The notes: generated by a model from the letters alone, not told the origin. DNA of 64,000 nucleotides from Siniperca chuatsi (GCF_020085105.1 NC_058042.1:28105501-28169500); one strand, 5' to 3'. Shown: positions 47,500 through 60,001, counted from the stretch's first letter. Program-made: numbers and translations.

Positions 47500-49394
47500 C
47501 CATTCAGGGTTTCACACCTCAATGAAATAATATAATAATAGGATAGCAGTTGATTAATACAGCCAGCTGAGCAGCAATAAACTCTTGACTCACTTGACCA
47601 AAATGTCACCATTATGGCAGGAATAATCCGCAGCAGAGCGGCAAACAAAAACATTTTAAGCCCTGATATAAAACTGAGAGTTGGAGCAGATCTCAAGTTT
47701 TCTGGGAGTTTGTTCCAGACATGTGGAACATAAAAACTGAATGCTACTTCTCCATGTTTAGTTTTGACTCTGGGGACAGTAAGCAGATCTGTCCCAGATG
47801 ATCTGAGAGGTCTGGACAGTTCATAACAGAGCAGCAGATCAGAAATGTATTTTGGCCATAAACCATTCAGTGCTTTATAAACCAACACTAGAATTTTAAA
47901 TTCTTTGACAAATAGGAAGCCAGTGTAAAGATCTGAGCTGACTTTGTAATTGTCTTAATGTGGATGTTAAAATGTAGGTCTGAGTCGATAACTACACCAA
48001 GATTTGTGGCTTGGTTTGTGGTTTTTAACATTAACGATTGGAGGTGAGCACTGACTTTTAACTGTTCTCCTTTTGGTCTACAGACAATTATTTCTGTTTT
48101 ATCTTTGTTTAACTAGAGAAAATATTGGCACATCCAATCATTGATTTCTTGAATGCACTTACTCAGTGCTTGTATGGGAACATAGTCACCTGGTGATATC
48201 GTTATATAAATCTCTGTGTTGTCTGCATAATTATGTTAAGGTATTGTGTTGTTTTCCATCATTTGAGCCAGTGGTAGCATGATGGTAGATGTTGAACACA
48301 AGAGGCTCGAGAATGGAGCCTTGGGGAAGTCCACATCATTTTTGTATGCTTGGATGTGTAATTACAGATCGACACAAAGTAGTCCCTGTCCTTCAAATAG
48401 GATTCAAACCAGTTTAGCACTATGCCAGAAAGTCCAACTCAATTTTCCATTCTGTCTAGTAATATGTTTTGGTAGACAGTGTTGAATACAGCACTGAGAT
48501 CTAACAATACCAAGAGTGAAACTGTCCCATTGACTGTGTTAACTGTGGTGCGGTCGAAATCCTGACTGGAAAACATCAAAGTATTTTTTAGGGCCAGAAG
48601 TGTGTTAAGCTGTTGAAAAACTGCTTTTTAAATGAGTTTACTTGAAACTAGGAGGTTTGATATGGGCCTGTAACCGTTCAACTGTGAGTTGTCTAGATTG
48701 TTCTATTTAAGAGTGGCTTAATAACTGCAGTTTTCAGGGCCTGGGGGAAACAGCCTGAGAGTACAGATGTGTTGACTATTTGCAGACGATCTGATGCCAT
48801 GTAGTTAAAATTACAGACCCTATACCTGATAAGGAGGAACTGACAGCTTGTCTAATTTTCTGAATTTTATCAGTAAAGAATGAGGCAAATTAACTTCATG
48901 ATTTACTGGATAAAAGTTCAGGGGCTACTGACACAGGAGGGTTTGTCAGCCTGTCAACAGTAGCAAATAAGGCACATGCATTATTATTGTTTTTGGCAAT
49001 GTCAGAGAAGGACAGCCTTGCATTTCTGAGTTCAAAATTATGAATGCAGTCTCTCTCCAGATCTGTTTGGGTGGAGGCCATCTGCCCTGAAAAGATGCTT
49101 GCGTCCCGAGAACACATTGAAGTTATGAATATAGCTGATCCCTTCCAAACCACAGGTTTTGCTGAGCCACGTGTTGAGTCCTAAGAGTCTGCTGAACCTG
49201 TTGATCTCTTTGTTGACTGTTGACAGTGGTCCACTAATAAAAAACTGGGCTTCCAGTTTGTCCAGACAATTAAACAGTTTAATGAAATCCTGCTTTACTT
49301 CTGATTGCTCTCTGCAAACATCATTGGCCCCCACATATTTATTATTTATCAGCTGAGGAACTTTCATGTTATGGGTAGCAGAGGGGCAGTTCAA
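47500..49394 (-). mobile_element. L2/CR1-group LINE remnant with esterase and reverse-transcriptase pieces
   Basis: Read on the minus strand from 49394 down: an SGNH-esterase-like segment (ISGPLSTVNKE, FSRLLGLNTWL, HNFNVFSGRKHLFRADGLHP) at about 49250-49030. Then reverse-transcriptase blocks follow: NGYRPISNL near 48680, LLVLLDLSAVFNTVYQNILL near 48500-48440, LNWFESYLKDRDYF near 48400, LNKDKTEIIVCRPKGEQLK near 48110-48050 and NLGVVIDSDLHFN near 47990. The C-terminal end, LVYKALNGLWPKYISDLLL then HVWNKLPENLRSAPTL, lies at 47888-47670. Order and strand fit one element. An esterase domain upstream of the reverse transcriptase is characteristic of CR1/L2-type LINEs. Multiple stops and frameshifts and a missing YADD block show it is dead. 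Frames are my own translations and boundaries are approximate. Confidence 0.8.
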
Positions 49395-52300
49395 AGGAGA
49401 TACTCACAACCCAGAGTTGTCATAAGCTATCCTCCAAATGATGTAGTTGATATAGGAAACCTCTGTAAATGTGTTGTAGTTTGAAAAAAGTAGGAAGAAG
49501 TAGCAAAAATAACAACTTAGCAGAAAGCAAGTGAGAAGAGTAGCACTGTAACAAAGCAGGAAGGGCACATTGGTAACACTGGTAAAGATACTTCATGTCT
49601 GTTTTGGTTGAAAATAGTCAGGAAGTGAATAGAAGATTCTCAAAATGCTGTACGATCATTACAGTTGATAATAATAATCATTATATTTCACAAAGTAATG
49701 AGGATAACCATAATCATGCAATTATGCAACATCTACCACACACACACACACACACACACACACGAAAGGCAGTGGTGGTAGCATGCTGTGATGATCAACA
49801 ACATGATTTTAAATAGCTGCTTTTTAATGATCACATTATCACAGTTCCCACACAAAGCACCCTCTAATAAAGCAGCAAAGATGTATAAGGCCCATAAATC
49901 AGCACAGGAATACATTTGCCATTATCACTGAAGCAGTGATCCATTCAATTGAGAACACAAAGTGAAAGGGTCAAGCAATGCCCTGAGTGTACTTCACGTT
50001 AGACCTACTGTACAGAGCACGAGAGCAGCGGAGTCATCCATATTAACACAAGCTTTCATACAATCAAAAAAAAAGTTACTGTATATTGCCTTCTGTTTGG
50101 CGATAATAGAGAACATGTGTGCTCGCTAACAGCTTGCTTTACTGCGGCTATGTGATTATACATGTCGGTTCACATGTGAGTTGCCACGATGCATCAACTT
50201 AATTAATGTGAATGTGCTCGGAGTCATTCCTGCCCACGGTAGAGAGGCTGTTACATCACTCACATACAGAGCAGAAAACTCAGGAACACACACATTGCTA
50301 TTTGGAGACATTTTCCTGCCTGTATATGTGGAATAATGTTCTCAGAAAAATCTCTATTCATTTGCTGTACTTGGTGAGCCATTCCTGCCTAATTTTCCTT
50401 TTATTTTCTTCTTCAGAGCAGCATCAGTGAGGAAGTCTGTGCTGTGTAGCAGCAGCTGCTGAGCCACACACTGACTTCTGGCTGCATTCATTAGCTCCTG
50501 TGTTTCTAGGAGGGTCTGGCTAACAACACTGCACAGGCTTTCAGTCCTCATCTGTGTCTCTCCTCCCCCTGCCCTCCGTGCCAGGCTGCAGGAGTAAAGC
50601 TCAGACGGTGTGTGTGGTCCCCCCCCCCCACATGGGTGCACAGGGGTACTGGGTGGGCAAAGGGAGGGGGTTATGGGTGTTAACAGAGCACAAATTTGTC
50701 CTCACAAACAAAGAAAAATCAATCGGTCATATTTTTTTTTTTTTTTGGAAAGCTTATGTTTTTTTGTTATCATATGAGACTTTGTTTCAGCCTTTGAAAT
50801 AATCCAGCCCGGAACATTTTGATAAATGTTGCTGCAGGAGTGAGTTGGGCTGCTCTCTGACCCCAAGGCAGTCCTTAAATTACTATATCACCCCCAAAAA
50901 AAAAAAAAAAAAAATGATCCAAGAATGTAGCTGTGAACGTACAGTTGTGACAAGCCTTTGACTGCACGGTTTTATTTGCAGTCTCCAAGGCATTTCGTGA
51001 ACCTTAGCATTACTCACGGTTGGCTGCAGTTCCTCGTGTGTCACAACAGTTTATAGTCTGTCTTCTGTGGATGCTCGTTAAGTCTCCGAAACAAAGCCTG
51101 GGTCATTTGTAAGGGTGGAAACCCTGAAAGACAGAACATTCATTTTCATTTATGAGACAGGAAATGTTCAGACGTCTTCTCCTCTTCAGTTTATCATTAC
51201 ATCTCTACAACTGTCACACCATGCACGTCAGTGTGGACAGTGTAACTCTTTGTGGCGAAACTGTATTCTTGTATGTTTCCTTTTACAGATAACTGTGATT
51301 GAACTGTGATATTCAGTATTAATTCCTACATCTACGTGTGAATGCTAACAAACCTGCATGTAATCACTAGTTTCTAGTAGGTCCTGTATGTTCTTACTAG
51401 GTTCTGGTATGGTGAGGTGTAGTGTAAAGTTAAGAACTCAGGACGTTGTCGGCTCAGGCAGCCTGCCACCCAGCCCGCTGCTTGTCTATAAAAAGCGATA
51501 ACAAACTCCTACTTCTGAATGACAGCAAGCATGACAAGTCTTCAGTGTCAGACTGTTGCTCTGACTCACACAGCGAGGATTCATCAAACCTCACATCATC
51601 TGCCAGGCCTGTCAGGAGAGAAGATTCTCTCAAGCTGAACCAACAAAGTTTGCACACTAGCGTCTCCAAATGGCAGCGAGACGTCCCTGAAAACTGTTTG
51701 AACTTCAAAACCCAGAAATCCTGTAAGTTGACGTCAGTAAGCTGCAGTCAGCCTGTTCATGTTCACCAACCCAACCAGTATGTGTTGCTTTATACCACAG
51801 GATACATAAAAAAAGACAGAGGGAAAAGGTCTAATGTTAGTAAGTCTTTGGAAGGGGCTCTTGGAGATGGCTTTTGCTTTATTGTTGAGTTTCATTTCAA
51901 CATTTCATGTTTTTTTCAATGTTGACATAATGATGGATGGGAGGCCTGCGTCTATTTCTGTAAAAGATCATGTTATTTTAGCACAAGGGCTAACTAGCTT
52001 GTTTGTCCAGTGCACGATATAACGTCATATGATGAGTTTAGCACTGTAAATGCACTTGTTGCACTTCTTAGTAGCATTTCAATAATTCACAACACCAGCA
52101 TGTTCATAAAGAGGACAAACTGATATGAATTCGTGCAGAGCACTAAACAACCTACCTCAGGAATACCTCTCATGCTCTGACAGTTACACAGCTACCAGTG
52201 AGCCACAAACCTATACTACTAGATTAATGGCGAGTGGGACCACACACTATACAAACCCTGATACATTGGTCCAATGTTCACTCTCCTTTTAGCTCTGTTT

Positions 52301-53719
52301 TGGTCTACACCACCTTCTGAGAAAAAATGCTCCACTATTTTCACCAGCTAGTTACTATGTCTGTCTGTTGTTTGGTGCTGGGCAGGTAGCGTACCTGGGT
52401 TTATCAGAGAAACTGAAACAGCTGCCTGCTTCGGTTGGAAAACCAGGTCAATGAGAGCGCTCAGACTGAACCAAAACATTAAAGTTGCAGTTGACTAAGT
52501 TATTTAAGTCATTAAATAATGACTTTAAAACACTAAAAAGCTCCATAGGGCTGAGGGGAACTGCAGACTTGAGTTATAAGTATCAGTGGATTTGTCACTA
52601 TTAGCGACCCCTTCCGCATTATGTGTAATCGTCTGATCCATTGTTAATATGGAAACATTGATTAGAATAGCTAGAACAGAAAGCATCTTTAATATTTAAA
52701 TTGGGTGAAATTCTTCTCTGATGCAGCTTCTTTTTTTTTTGTAATTTTATGTTCAAGTCTTTCCTGTGCAGATTAAATGTTTGTTCCTCTCTCTAATGTT
52801 GCCATTGTCTGTATTTTTAAGACAGTCAGGAGGATAATGTAGGTAGGAAAGTTACTACGTGGGGTGGAGTGGTATCACAATGGTGGCTCTCAGGGGCCGC
52901 GGGGCCCTTCACCCTTTCCTTATTTGGATGTGTGCTGGCACAGTTCCCCTCCGCTGGCAACCAGCAGGCTGGGGGCCGGGGGCAGAGGGAGGTGAAATGT
53001 CAAGAGCAAAATGCAAATTCATGCTGACAAGCGGTGCAGAAAACATGTTCTCTGCGACTAGGGGAACCTTGATTTTTCAGAAAGTCAAATGAACATGTCA
53101 GCCAACACTACAGGGCAACTATTGGGTTATTTAAAGAGGAGGTTCAGAAAGCAGGCCGGTGTTACATCACAGGCAGCAGGGACTGTTTACGTGCAGCTCA
53201 GAGGACAAGGCTCGTCTTTGTTGTGGTTGTTATCCTCCTTCTCCAGTCTCCCTCTGTCTGTGAGCCATCACTCACTTTCAGAGTGAGACACAATGAGGGT
53301 GGGCCGATAGAGGAGAAACATACTGGTTCACATTAGTCCGTCATTACATCACTGCTGCGCTCTCATCCGCCAGATGTCGGGCCCAGTCCCAGTGTGTTGT
53401 CTGTCTCCAGCACTGGACTCCCAAAAACACTATGCGGCTCACAGCTGGAGCTTTGATTAGCAGCAGGACACCATCAAGACTTAAGAAGCAGATTCAACCT
53501 CAAACATTATTAATTCAGGCTGCTGTTGCTGCTGAATGCAGTTAAAATGGGGATCAGAGTGTGAAGATGCTCGTAATGTACAGCTAACCTTGCTTTGCTG
53601 GACAACCATGAACCTTAGCAAACTTCTTTTTTTTTTGCACCAGTGACTGGTTATCACTTTATAAATATCATAACGCCCTCTACTATGATAATGTGATTCT
53701 GAGGGCAGTCAGCTCATGT
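49395..53719. other. Intergenic; no recognised gene, two unassigned open frames
   Basis: Contains a (CA)n tract (49738-49763), a poly-T near 50730 and a poly-A near 50896. Two frames look less random than the rest: 51446-51925 plus and 50354-50641 minus; both are discussed as findings. No domain or known family was recognised. Confidence 0.4.
51446..51925 (+). CDS. Unrecognised open frame, possible exon (speculative)
   Basis: A 159-codon frame whose first half is serine- and aspartate-rich (SSVSDCCSDSHSEDSSNLTS, residues about 33-52) with basic patches (RPVRRED). I do not recognise a family. A possible donor (AAATCCT|GTAAGTTG) lies at about 51722 and a possible acceptor AG precedes 51500, so a real exon would probably be shorter than the frame. 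The opposite strand is also open over 51454-51708, which weakens the case. It may be chance, an lncRNA, or an exon of a gene I cannot identify. Confidence 0.15.
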   Translation: MSAQAACHPARCLSIKSDNKLLLLNDSKHDKSSVSDCCSDSHSEDSSNLTSSARPVRREDSLKLNQQSLHTSVSKWQRDVPENCLNFKTQKSCKLTSVSCSQPVHVHQPNQYVLLYTTGYIKKDRGKRSNVSKSLEGALGDGFCFIVEFHFNISCFFQC

Positions 53720-54250
53720 CTCTTGCATCACCATGATGCAAGAAGCGTGGCTCTGTGGAGGGCAATGTCGGTCTGTCGGTCAGTCCACCACTTTGGTCCA
53801 CAGTGACAGTACAGACATTCATAGTCCTCAGACGATGAATACTAATCAGTGATCCTCTGACTTTTCCTCTAGCATTGACACTTTGAGTGTACAGTCTCAA
53901 CAACTATTGAATGAACTGCCATGAAATTTGCTGACAGTATATTCAAGGTCCCTGGAGGATACATTCTAATGACTTTCTGATTTTTTATCCAGTGCCATCA
54001 GCACATGAAAATGTCAGTATGCCCAATAGGCCTACTGTGGTTTATGACCAAATACCTGTAAAAACTGATGACATTCCCATCAGCCTCAGCTGTACTTTGT
54101 GTTTCGTGCTAATTAGTTAGCATGCTGACAGGCTAAACTAAGATGGTCAACATAGTAAACATGACCTGCTAAACATCAGCTTGTTAGCATTGTCATTGTG
54201 AGCATGCTATCATGCTGATGTTAGCATTTAGCTTAAAGCACTGCCATATA
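53720..54250 (+). repeat. Dispersed teleost repeat (class unknown)
   Basis: A long stretch (CAGTCCACCACTTTGGTCCA, then 'tgaactgccatgaaatttgctgac', then TTAGCATGCTGACAGGCTAA and TTAGCATTTAGCTTAAAGCA) that I recognise as a common fish interspersed repeat. An inverted relative lies at 13735-13855. No coding capacity. Confidence 0.65.
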
Positions 54251-54479
54251 GAGCTGCTAGCATGGCTGGAGAGTGCTAGTCTTGTTACAATATACAGTAG
54301 GCTATATGGTATCATCACGAGTACGGGAGCCTGTGTTGCTACACAAGGAAAGCCGGGATCCTCGTTCGGTGTAAAAAAAAACAAAAAAAAAACATTCTAA
54401 CAGTCAGCCAAAGCTAATATGAGGCTTCAGCAGTCTGAGTTAGACAAATCAAGTGGGTATGTTCCCAAGTTACAGTCTT

Positions 54480-54700
54480 ATTAGTACAAAATTCCCTCTG
54501 TTATGCCTCAACTGTAGCTCAGCAAGGAATGAAAACATTTTTGGATTGGACTTTGGATTTTGTTATCCATCTATGACAATAAATTGCATTAGGAAAGTTT
54601 CTCTTCACAGCTAATATGGAGAAGACAAATGATTACAACCAAAAACTGTTTCACTGTACATGCGGGCATGTGGATGTTGTTTTACAATAGACTGGAAAAA
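54480..54700. repeat. Degenerate copy related to the 58.9-kb TIR element
   Basis: Shared phrases include GTACAAAATTCC, AGCTCAGCAAGGAA and ATGATTACAACCAAAAACTG then GGGCATGTGGATGTTGTTTT, all in the same order as in 59150-59480. No intact termini. Confidence 0.55.
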
Positions 54701-55615
54701 ATGAAAATCTATGGTGTGAGGGGTTTAATTCAACATGTATGCACTATACAGTATGTACCAAATCTAAAATACAATTTCTAAGTAAAACATCTGAATAAGC
54801 CATGGGGTCATTATGCCTGCATTAAATTCATAGCTGAAGATCTGTTCCTTCAGTACAGGATGTCCTGATGACGCACTCTGACTCTGTGACGTCTGAGGTC
54901 GTGCTCCCTTCTGTCTTGGAGTCTGTGGATCGTCGCTGTGCTCTGTTTACAAGATTATGCCTCCTGCAGTAAGACATGAAAAATATACTGAGCTGTCGGT
55001 GCAACTGAGAATCAGAACTTCCAAATGTGACGTTAAGACGTCAACGTTTACGTGGCAGACACAACTGATGCTGTATCGGAGTAAATAGAGCATGCGGTAG
55101 AATAAACTCCATATGTTGCATATGGCCAACAGTGGAGTGATTCAGGCTGCTAGAACCACTACACTGCTGTGATACAGCACAAGGGCAAAAAAGTGGCACC
55201 CGTGTCTGAAAGGCTAACATCCCTGTCTGTGTTAGTGTCCCCAAATAGAAGCTAATTGCAACAGGAAACAGCATATTTTTAGGCTGTTCAGCAAAGTGGC
55301 GATGGGCGCGGGCCCAGACAGAAGAAGGCATGTGATGCGACCAAGAGATGTGTCCATGTGAGAAGATCTCTGTCACTGAGGCCATGTGCACATTTGACAC
55401 AGCCAGCCGCACGTAGGCCTGATAATGTCAATATCTTTTCCTTCATCTCCTGTCAGCTCGACGCCCACTCCTTGTCACTGAAACGGGCTGGAAATGGAGA
55501 ACTCCCACACTCACTCAATGACAGTGCTAGAGCTGTATAAACAAAGCCCTCAGTGTCAGTAATTCAGGGGTATCCAGACTTTGTCCCCTGCAGTCTCCTG
55601 CATCACTGACCTGCC
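54701..55615. other. Intergenic; nothing recognised
   Basis: Short, random-looking open frames only; the 123-codon frame at 55041-55412 minus shows no domain. Confidence 0.4.
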
Positions 55616-56105
55616 TTTAAAGGAATAGTTCGACATTTTGGGCAAAACACTTATTTGTTACTTCTTCTGATAGTTTGATGAGAAGATGGATACCACTCTC
55701 ACGTCTGTAGGGTAAATATGATGCTACCGCCAGCAGCCAGTTAGCTTAGATTAACATAAAGGCTGGAAACAGGAGGAAACAGCTAAAGATAACAAAATCT
55801 GCTTACCAGCACCTAAATGAACATGTCATATCTCTATATCTATGGATTAAACAAACTAGATGCAGTATAATGTGTTAGTGAGCTTTAGAGGTGCTGCTAG
55901 GTGGATTTTGTTACCTTGAACAGAGCCAGGCTAGCTGTTTCCCCGTTTCCAGTCTTTAAGCTAAGCTAAGCTAAGCTAAGACAACAGCCTGCTAGCATAT
56001 TCATATTTATCATTTCATATTTACCGCACAAATATCCATCGTCTCATCTAACTATGCAAAGAAAGCGAATAAGCGTATTTCCCAAAATGTCAAACTATTC
56101 ATTTA
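55616..56105. mobile_element. Non-autonomous TIR element, abundant fish type
   Basis: Left end TTTAAAGGAATAGTTCGACA then TTTTGGG; the right end reverse-complemented reads CTAAATGAATAGTTTGACAT then TTTGGG. The inverted repeat is about 27 bp around a 490-bp noncoding interior. The interior holds a short (AGCTA)n tandem at about 55957-55980 and GGAAACAGCTAGCCTGGCTC on the complementary strand, a signature I recognise from percomorph genomes. Confidence 0.8.
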
Positions 56106-56119
56106 GTTCCTACTTTTCT

Positions 56120-57160
56120 TTCTTTTTTGTGTTTATTGGTTTTCAGTTTTACAGATAAGTTCAACGCAATAACAAAAGCGTGAAAAGGACAAAAAATTAA
56201 TAACTTATTGACAGAGGATTAAAAACAAACAAAAGATACACACACACACACACACACACACAAAGGGGGGATTCAAGTTGCTTAAGAATTCATTATGAAA
56301 AGTTTCATTGATGTGGTGTGTCCAAAAATAATGACAATGACTATAGGTCTGCAAACTACATATGAGGAGATGTGAAGCTTAGATTCAGCGTAGTCCAGGA
56401 AGGGACACCACATTTTCTCAAATTTGTTGGCAGAACCACAAGTATAAACCTGAGTTTCTCTAGTTTTAAGTGCTATATGACATTTCTTAGCCATAAAATA
56501 TAACTGGGAGGCTGTGGGGTTTTCCAGTTTAGGAAAATTAGCCTGCATGCTAATAACATTATAAAGGTTGTAATCGTGTAATTAGCTCCTCTGAGAGGAC
56601 TATCCTCTATCCTATCACTTTCCTCTCCTGGTGAATATGGCAATCAAAGGATCAGGGTCTATCACCTGCCCAAAAACATCTGCTAGAGTTTGGAAAATAG
56701 ATTTCTATTGTTTTAATCATTCAGGACAGAGCCAGAACATGTGTGCCAGAGTAGCAGGGAGCTGCCTACATCGGTCACAAATAGAGTCTACATTAGAATA
56801 TAGGCTTTTCTTTTTTTAACGGTGGCTGAACTGGTATAAAACCTCCAAAGGGTGCTTGGAATGACTGTGTCAAGAGATGGGATTTGACCGGTTCAGGTTC
56901 AAAGAATAGCGAACAACACTCGCCCCACAATTAATAACTACTGTTGTGGTGCCCTGGAGAAAAAACATTAAAATGTTATTATTCAGTGACATATCCACAA
57001 TGGGTGTGAAAACATGCAGTGGTTTAATGGATTCACATATTGGTGTTAAAAGCCTGAGAAACCTGGGCAAGACTCAATGACCCTTCTGTCATTGTGTACT
57101 GAGGTGCCCTTGATCGATTTGTGCAACCTCCAGCTGCTCCAGTCTAACTGACTGGTTTTA
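56120..57160 (-). mobile_element. Second L1-like retrotransposon remnant, ORF2 3' end
   Basis: Minus-strand reading gives TLWRFYTSSATVKK (near 56850), CDRCRQLPATLAHMFWLCPE (near 56770-56710), IFQTLADVFGQ and IDPDPLIAIF (near 56700-56640), then in a shifted frame FIMLLACRLIFLNWKTPQPP near 56560-56500. These are the C-terminal ORF2 features of L1-type elements (zinc-knuckle-like CxxC...H...C, then LLAxRLILLxWK). Frameshifts separate the pieces. It differs from the 1.3-2.6 kb copy, so it is a different subfamily or much older. A (CA)n tract (56238-56262) is near its 3' end. Confidence 0.75.
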
Positions 57161-58944
57161 CTGGTTAGTTTCCAGATGGAAGTGGTCCATCTGTGCAAAT
57201 ATAAAGCAGGGTTGTGGTCCAAAAACTATGATTCTTGGGGAAACAAAGTCCCACTGAAACCACTGATGAAAAACAGTTAGTGCTGAGTGATCCGGGCCAG
57301 AGACAACACACAGATCCGTGTGTCTTCCTGGTTGAGTCATGTTGCTTCAAGAAATCTGCCATCATGTAACCCACAACAACAACTCAGCCAATGCTGACTG
57401 GAAGTAAAAATAAATAAATAAATAAATAAAGACCTGACCCCCACCTCACCCTCATTCTGTCACACATGTAAATCTGTCAGGTCCGGCTTGACGCGCAGGA
57501 GGACAATGCACATGTCAACTCCACGAAAACATGTGCAGCCCTCAGCAACTTCCTCGGACTTGCCCAAAAAATTGTGTTGGCAAAGAATCACAAGATTGTG
57601 TCTCAACAGTGACTTCTGTGTCCAGCTTTGACAAAGCGTCCTTGAACAAGGCATTGAATGTCATTAACGGATGCAGCTGCCTCTGACCTTTGACCCCTCC
57701 AGTGGAATGTCCAATATCTTGAGTAACTCCCTCCCAAATACAATTTAATCTAAAATTAAAGCTCTGTGTTGCTCTTTTCCAGCTCCCTTGAGAACTCAGA
57801 CTGTATGATGCCTCCCGGTGGTGACTTTTGGCAGCCAGGCGACATCCAAAACTGTTCCCTCAATCTGCTAATGAGCTGTACTTTTTGCCAGTGAGCCGAG
57901 GAGACAAACTGAGTGGGGGTGGGTGCAGCAGGCACGTCTCGTGCGGTTGTAGCAGGATGGTAAGTTGGAGCTGGCGTGATAGGTCCTGACAGCAGCACAG
58001 TCTTGGCCATGAGCACAAACTGCCTTGCTTACGTAACCAGCCCATTGTTCCCACCATGTCACTGCCATTAAAACTCATAGGAATCACATGAAATTACGAC
58101 CCAAACAAGTGTTTTGCTGTAGCAACAGAAGATGCAGGGTTTGGTCAAAGTCAAAACGATGAGATTTGAATGAGTTAAAGTGAAAAGCTCAAGACAAATT
58201 CAGTGAGACTCTAGGTCTCATCCCACCCTGTAAGTCACTGCACTGGGGGGTGAGTGGGCGCTCTCCAAAGAGCAGAGGCGGCACAATTAACTGGACTGAA
58301 CTGCTCAGCTGACGTAACACAAACACTCCTTCACACCTATAAGGCTCTGCTGACACTTCACCACCTGTTCATAGCACTTCTGCTATCAAAAGATGATCAC
58401 AGGAGGATTATTTATAGCTGTACATCTGTGAAGAGATTGGGCTTTGAGACAGACGCAAGACACACCTCTTTAGAGCATCATTTTGTCTCGTGATCGTCGT
58501 CACAGGTTGCTCATGCAGTGCTGAATAGTTAAATTAAAAGAACTATTTTCTCTTATGTTGTTTGATGCGATTGATGAGGACAGGGAGGCTAAAAATTTGT
58601 CAGCAAAACATAAGACAGCAAAACCTCTTGGGAAAATAGGTGTGATGACAAATTAAGAAAAAATATTTTCCATCCTGTAAGACGTCTCAAACGCCTCACA
58701 TTTATCTTGCAACACACTGAAGGGTCCAGGCACTCTGTTTGAGAGGTACTAACATAAAGGTAGCTAAAACCCAGATAAATATATTTAAAATAAGTGATAT
58801 TTCTTTGTATATTTCTGTTCTATTACAGACTACAAAGCATGTTGCAGTTTGAGCTGCTGGCTAATGGTCTCCATTTCGAAACCTGGTTGGGCCTCACCAC
58901 TCTTTTTTAACCTATTATTGTCCAAGTTCCCTTGAGAAAGGCAC
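57161..58944. other. Intergenic; no gene seen
   Basis: May contain more diverged LINE sequence on the minus strand up to about 57340. A short (AAAT)n run lies at 57408-57430. No exon recognised. Just before 58945 is a repeat-like fragment with CCCTTGAGAAAGGCACTTAA. Confidence 0.4.
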
Positions 58945-59628
58945 TTAAAGGATAGATTCAGGTTCTTTTTGTCTTAATACAATACTCGCATGCTCATATG
59001 TACACGGAATGAGTCCTTGGTCACTGTAATCATTCCTCCTGTTCATACTGTTCATAATCCCTTAGCAGCATGACTCCACTCTCAGAGATGGGGGACAAAT
59101 CTACAGTCCATGTTTTGTGCAAAACTGTATTCAAAATTTCAAAAGTTGTTTGTACAAAATTCCTTCTTTGTGTTACTATCCCCTTGTCCCAGCTCAGCAA
59201 GGAAACACTGTCTGTGGAAACAAAAATATGCAAATTTGTACTAAAAAGACTAAGTTTGGAAGACAACCACTTGATTTGTCTAAATCCTGAAATCTCACAT
59301 CGGCTGTGGTTGAGCTTTAAAATGCATTTTTAAAAAGAACGAGGATTCTCTCTCCATCTCTTCCAATGGTGTCATGTTATTAGGGAATCTCTTCATGGCC
59401 AGTATGAACAGGAGTAATGATTACAGTGGCCAAAAATGTTTCAATGTACATTTGGGCATGTGAATATTGTTTTATGGTAAATGTACTGCACTTGTATAGC
59501 GCCTTTCTAGTCTTCTGACTACTCAAAGCGCTACACACACACTACATATCACATTCACCCCATTCACACACTGATGGCTAACTGCTCATCAATCATCAGA
59601 CTTGAAAAAATGTGAACCTATCCTTTAG
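58945..59628. mobile_element. TIR element with long inverted arms, interrupted by a nested repeat
   Basis: Left end TTAAAGGATAGATTCAGGTT; right end reverse-complemented TCTAAAGGATAGGTTCACAT. Inverted similarity continues inward: CAGTATGAACAGGAGTAATG at 59400 mirrors the GTAATCATTCCTCCTGTTCATACTG region at 59025-59050. The right arm is split by a foreign segment at about 59475-59600. No transposase. Confidence 0.7.
59475..59600 (+). repeat. Nested dispersed repeat
   Basis: The segment GTAAATGTACTGCACTTGTA then TAGCGCCTTTCTAGTCTTCT and CAAAGCGCTACAC...ATTCACCC...TTCACACACTGATGG is a well-known teleost repeat. It sits inside the right arm of the 58945-59628 element, so it inserted later. Confidence 0.7.
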
Positions 59629-60000
59629 AATTTTCCATTCCATCCGTCCTAATCTTAAATATCTCGATATATGTTGAAGTTTGAGAAGTGTTCTTATGGT
59701 CACCATTTTGAAACCTGGATGAGTCAGGAAAATCTAAGTGGAGAGAATGAATGACAAACCCTCACGCTCTTTATCAACTATTACTGTCAGCGATTGTGTG
59801 GAAGAATATGAATACAACTAGCTTAGTGCTCTTTCAACTTTCCTGAGTTCAATTAACTAAACAGAAAATTTGTAATTTCATTATGGCCAAATATTCAACG
59901 TCCATCTCTGCTGAATATTTCCTCTATGGACTCCGGGGGATGCAATATGTCATGGGATAATCCTATATGTTACACCTTAATACAGAGTGCATTTGGATCT

Positions 60001-60001
<1 letters not shown>

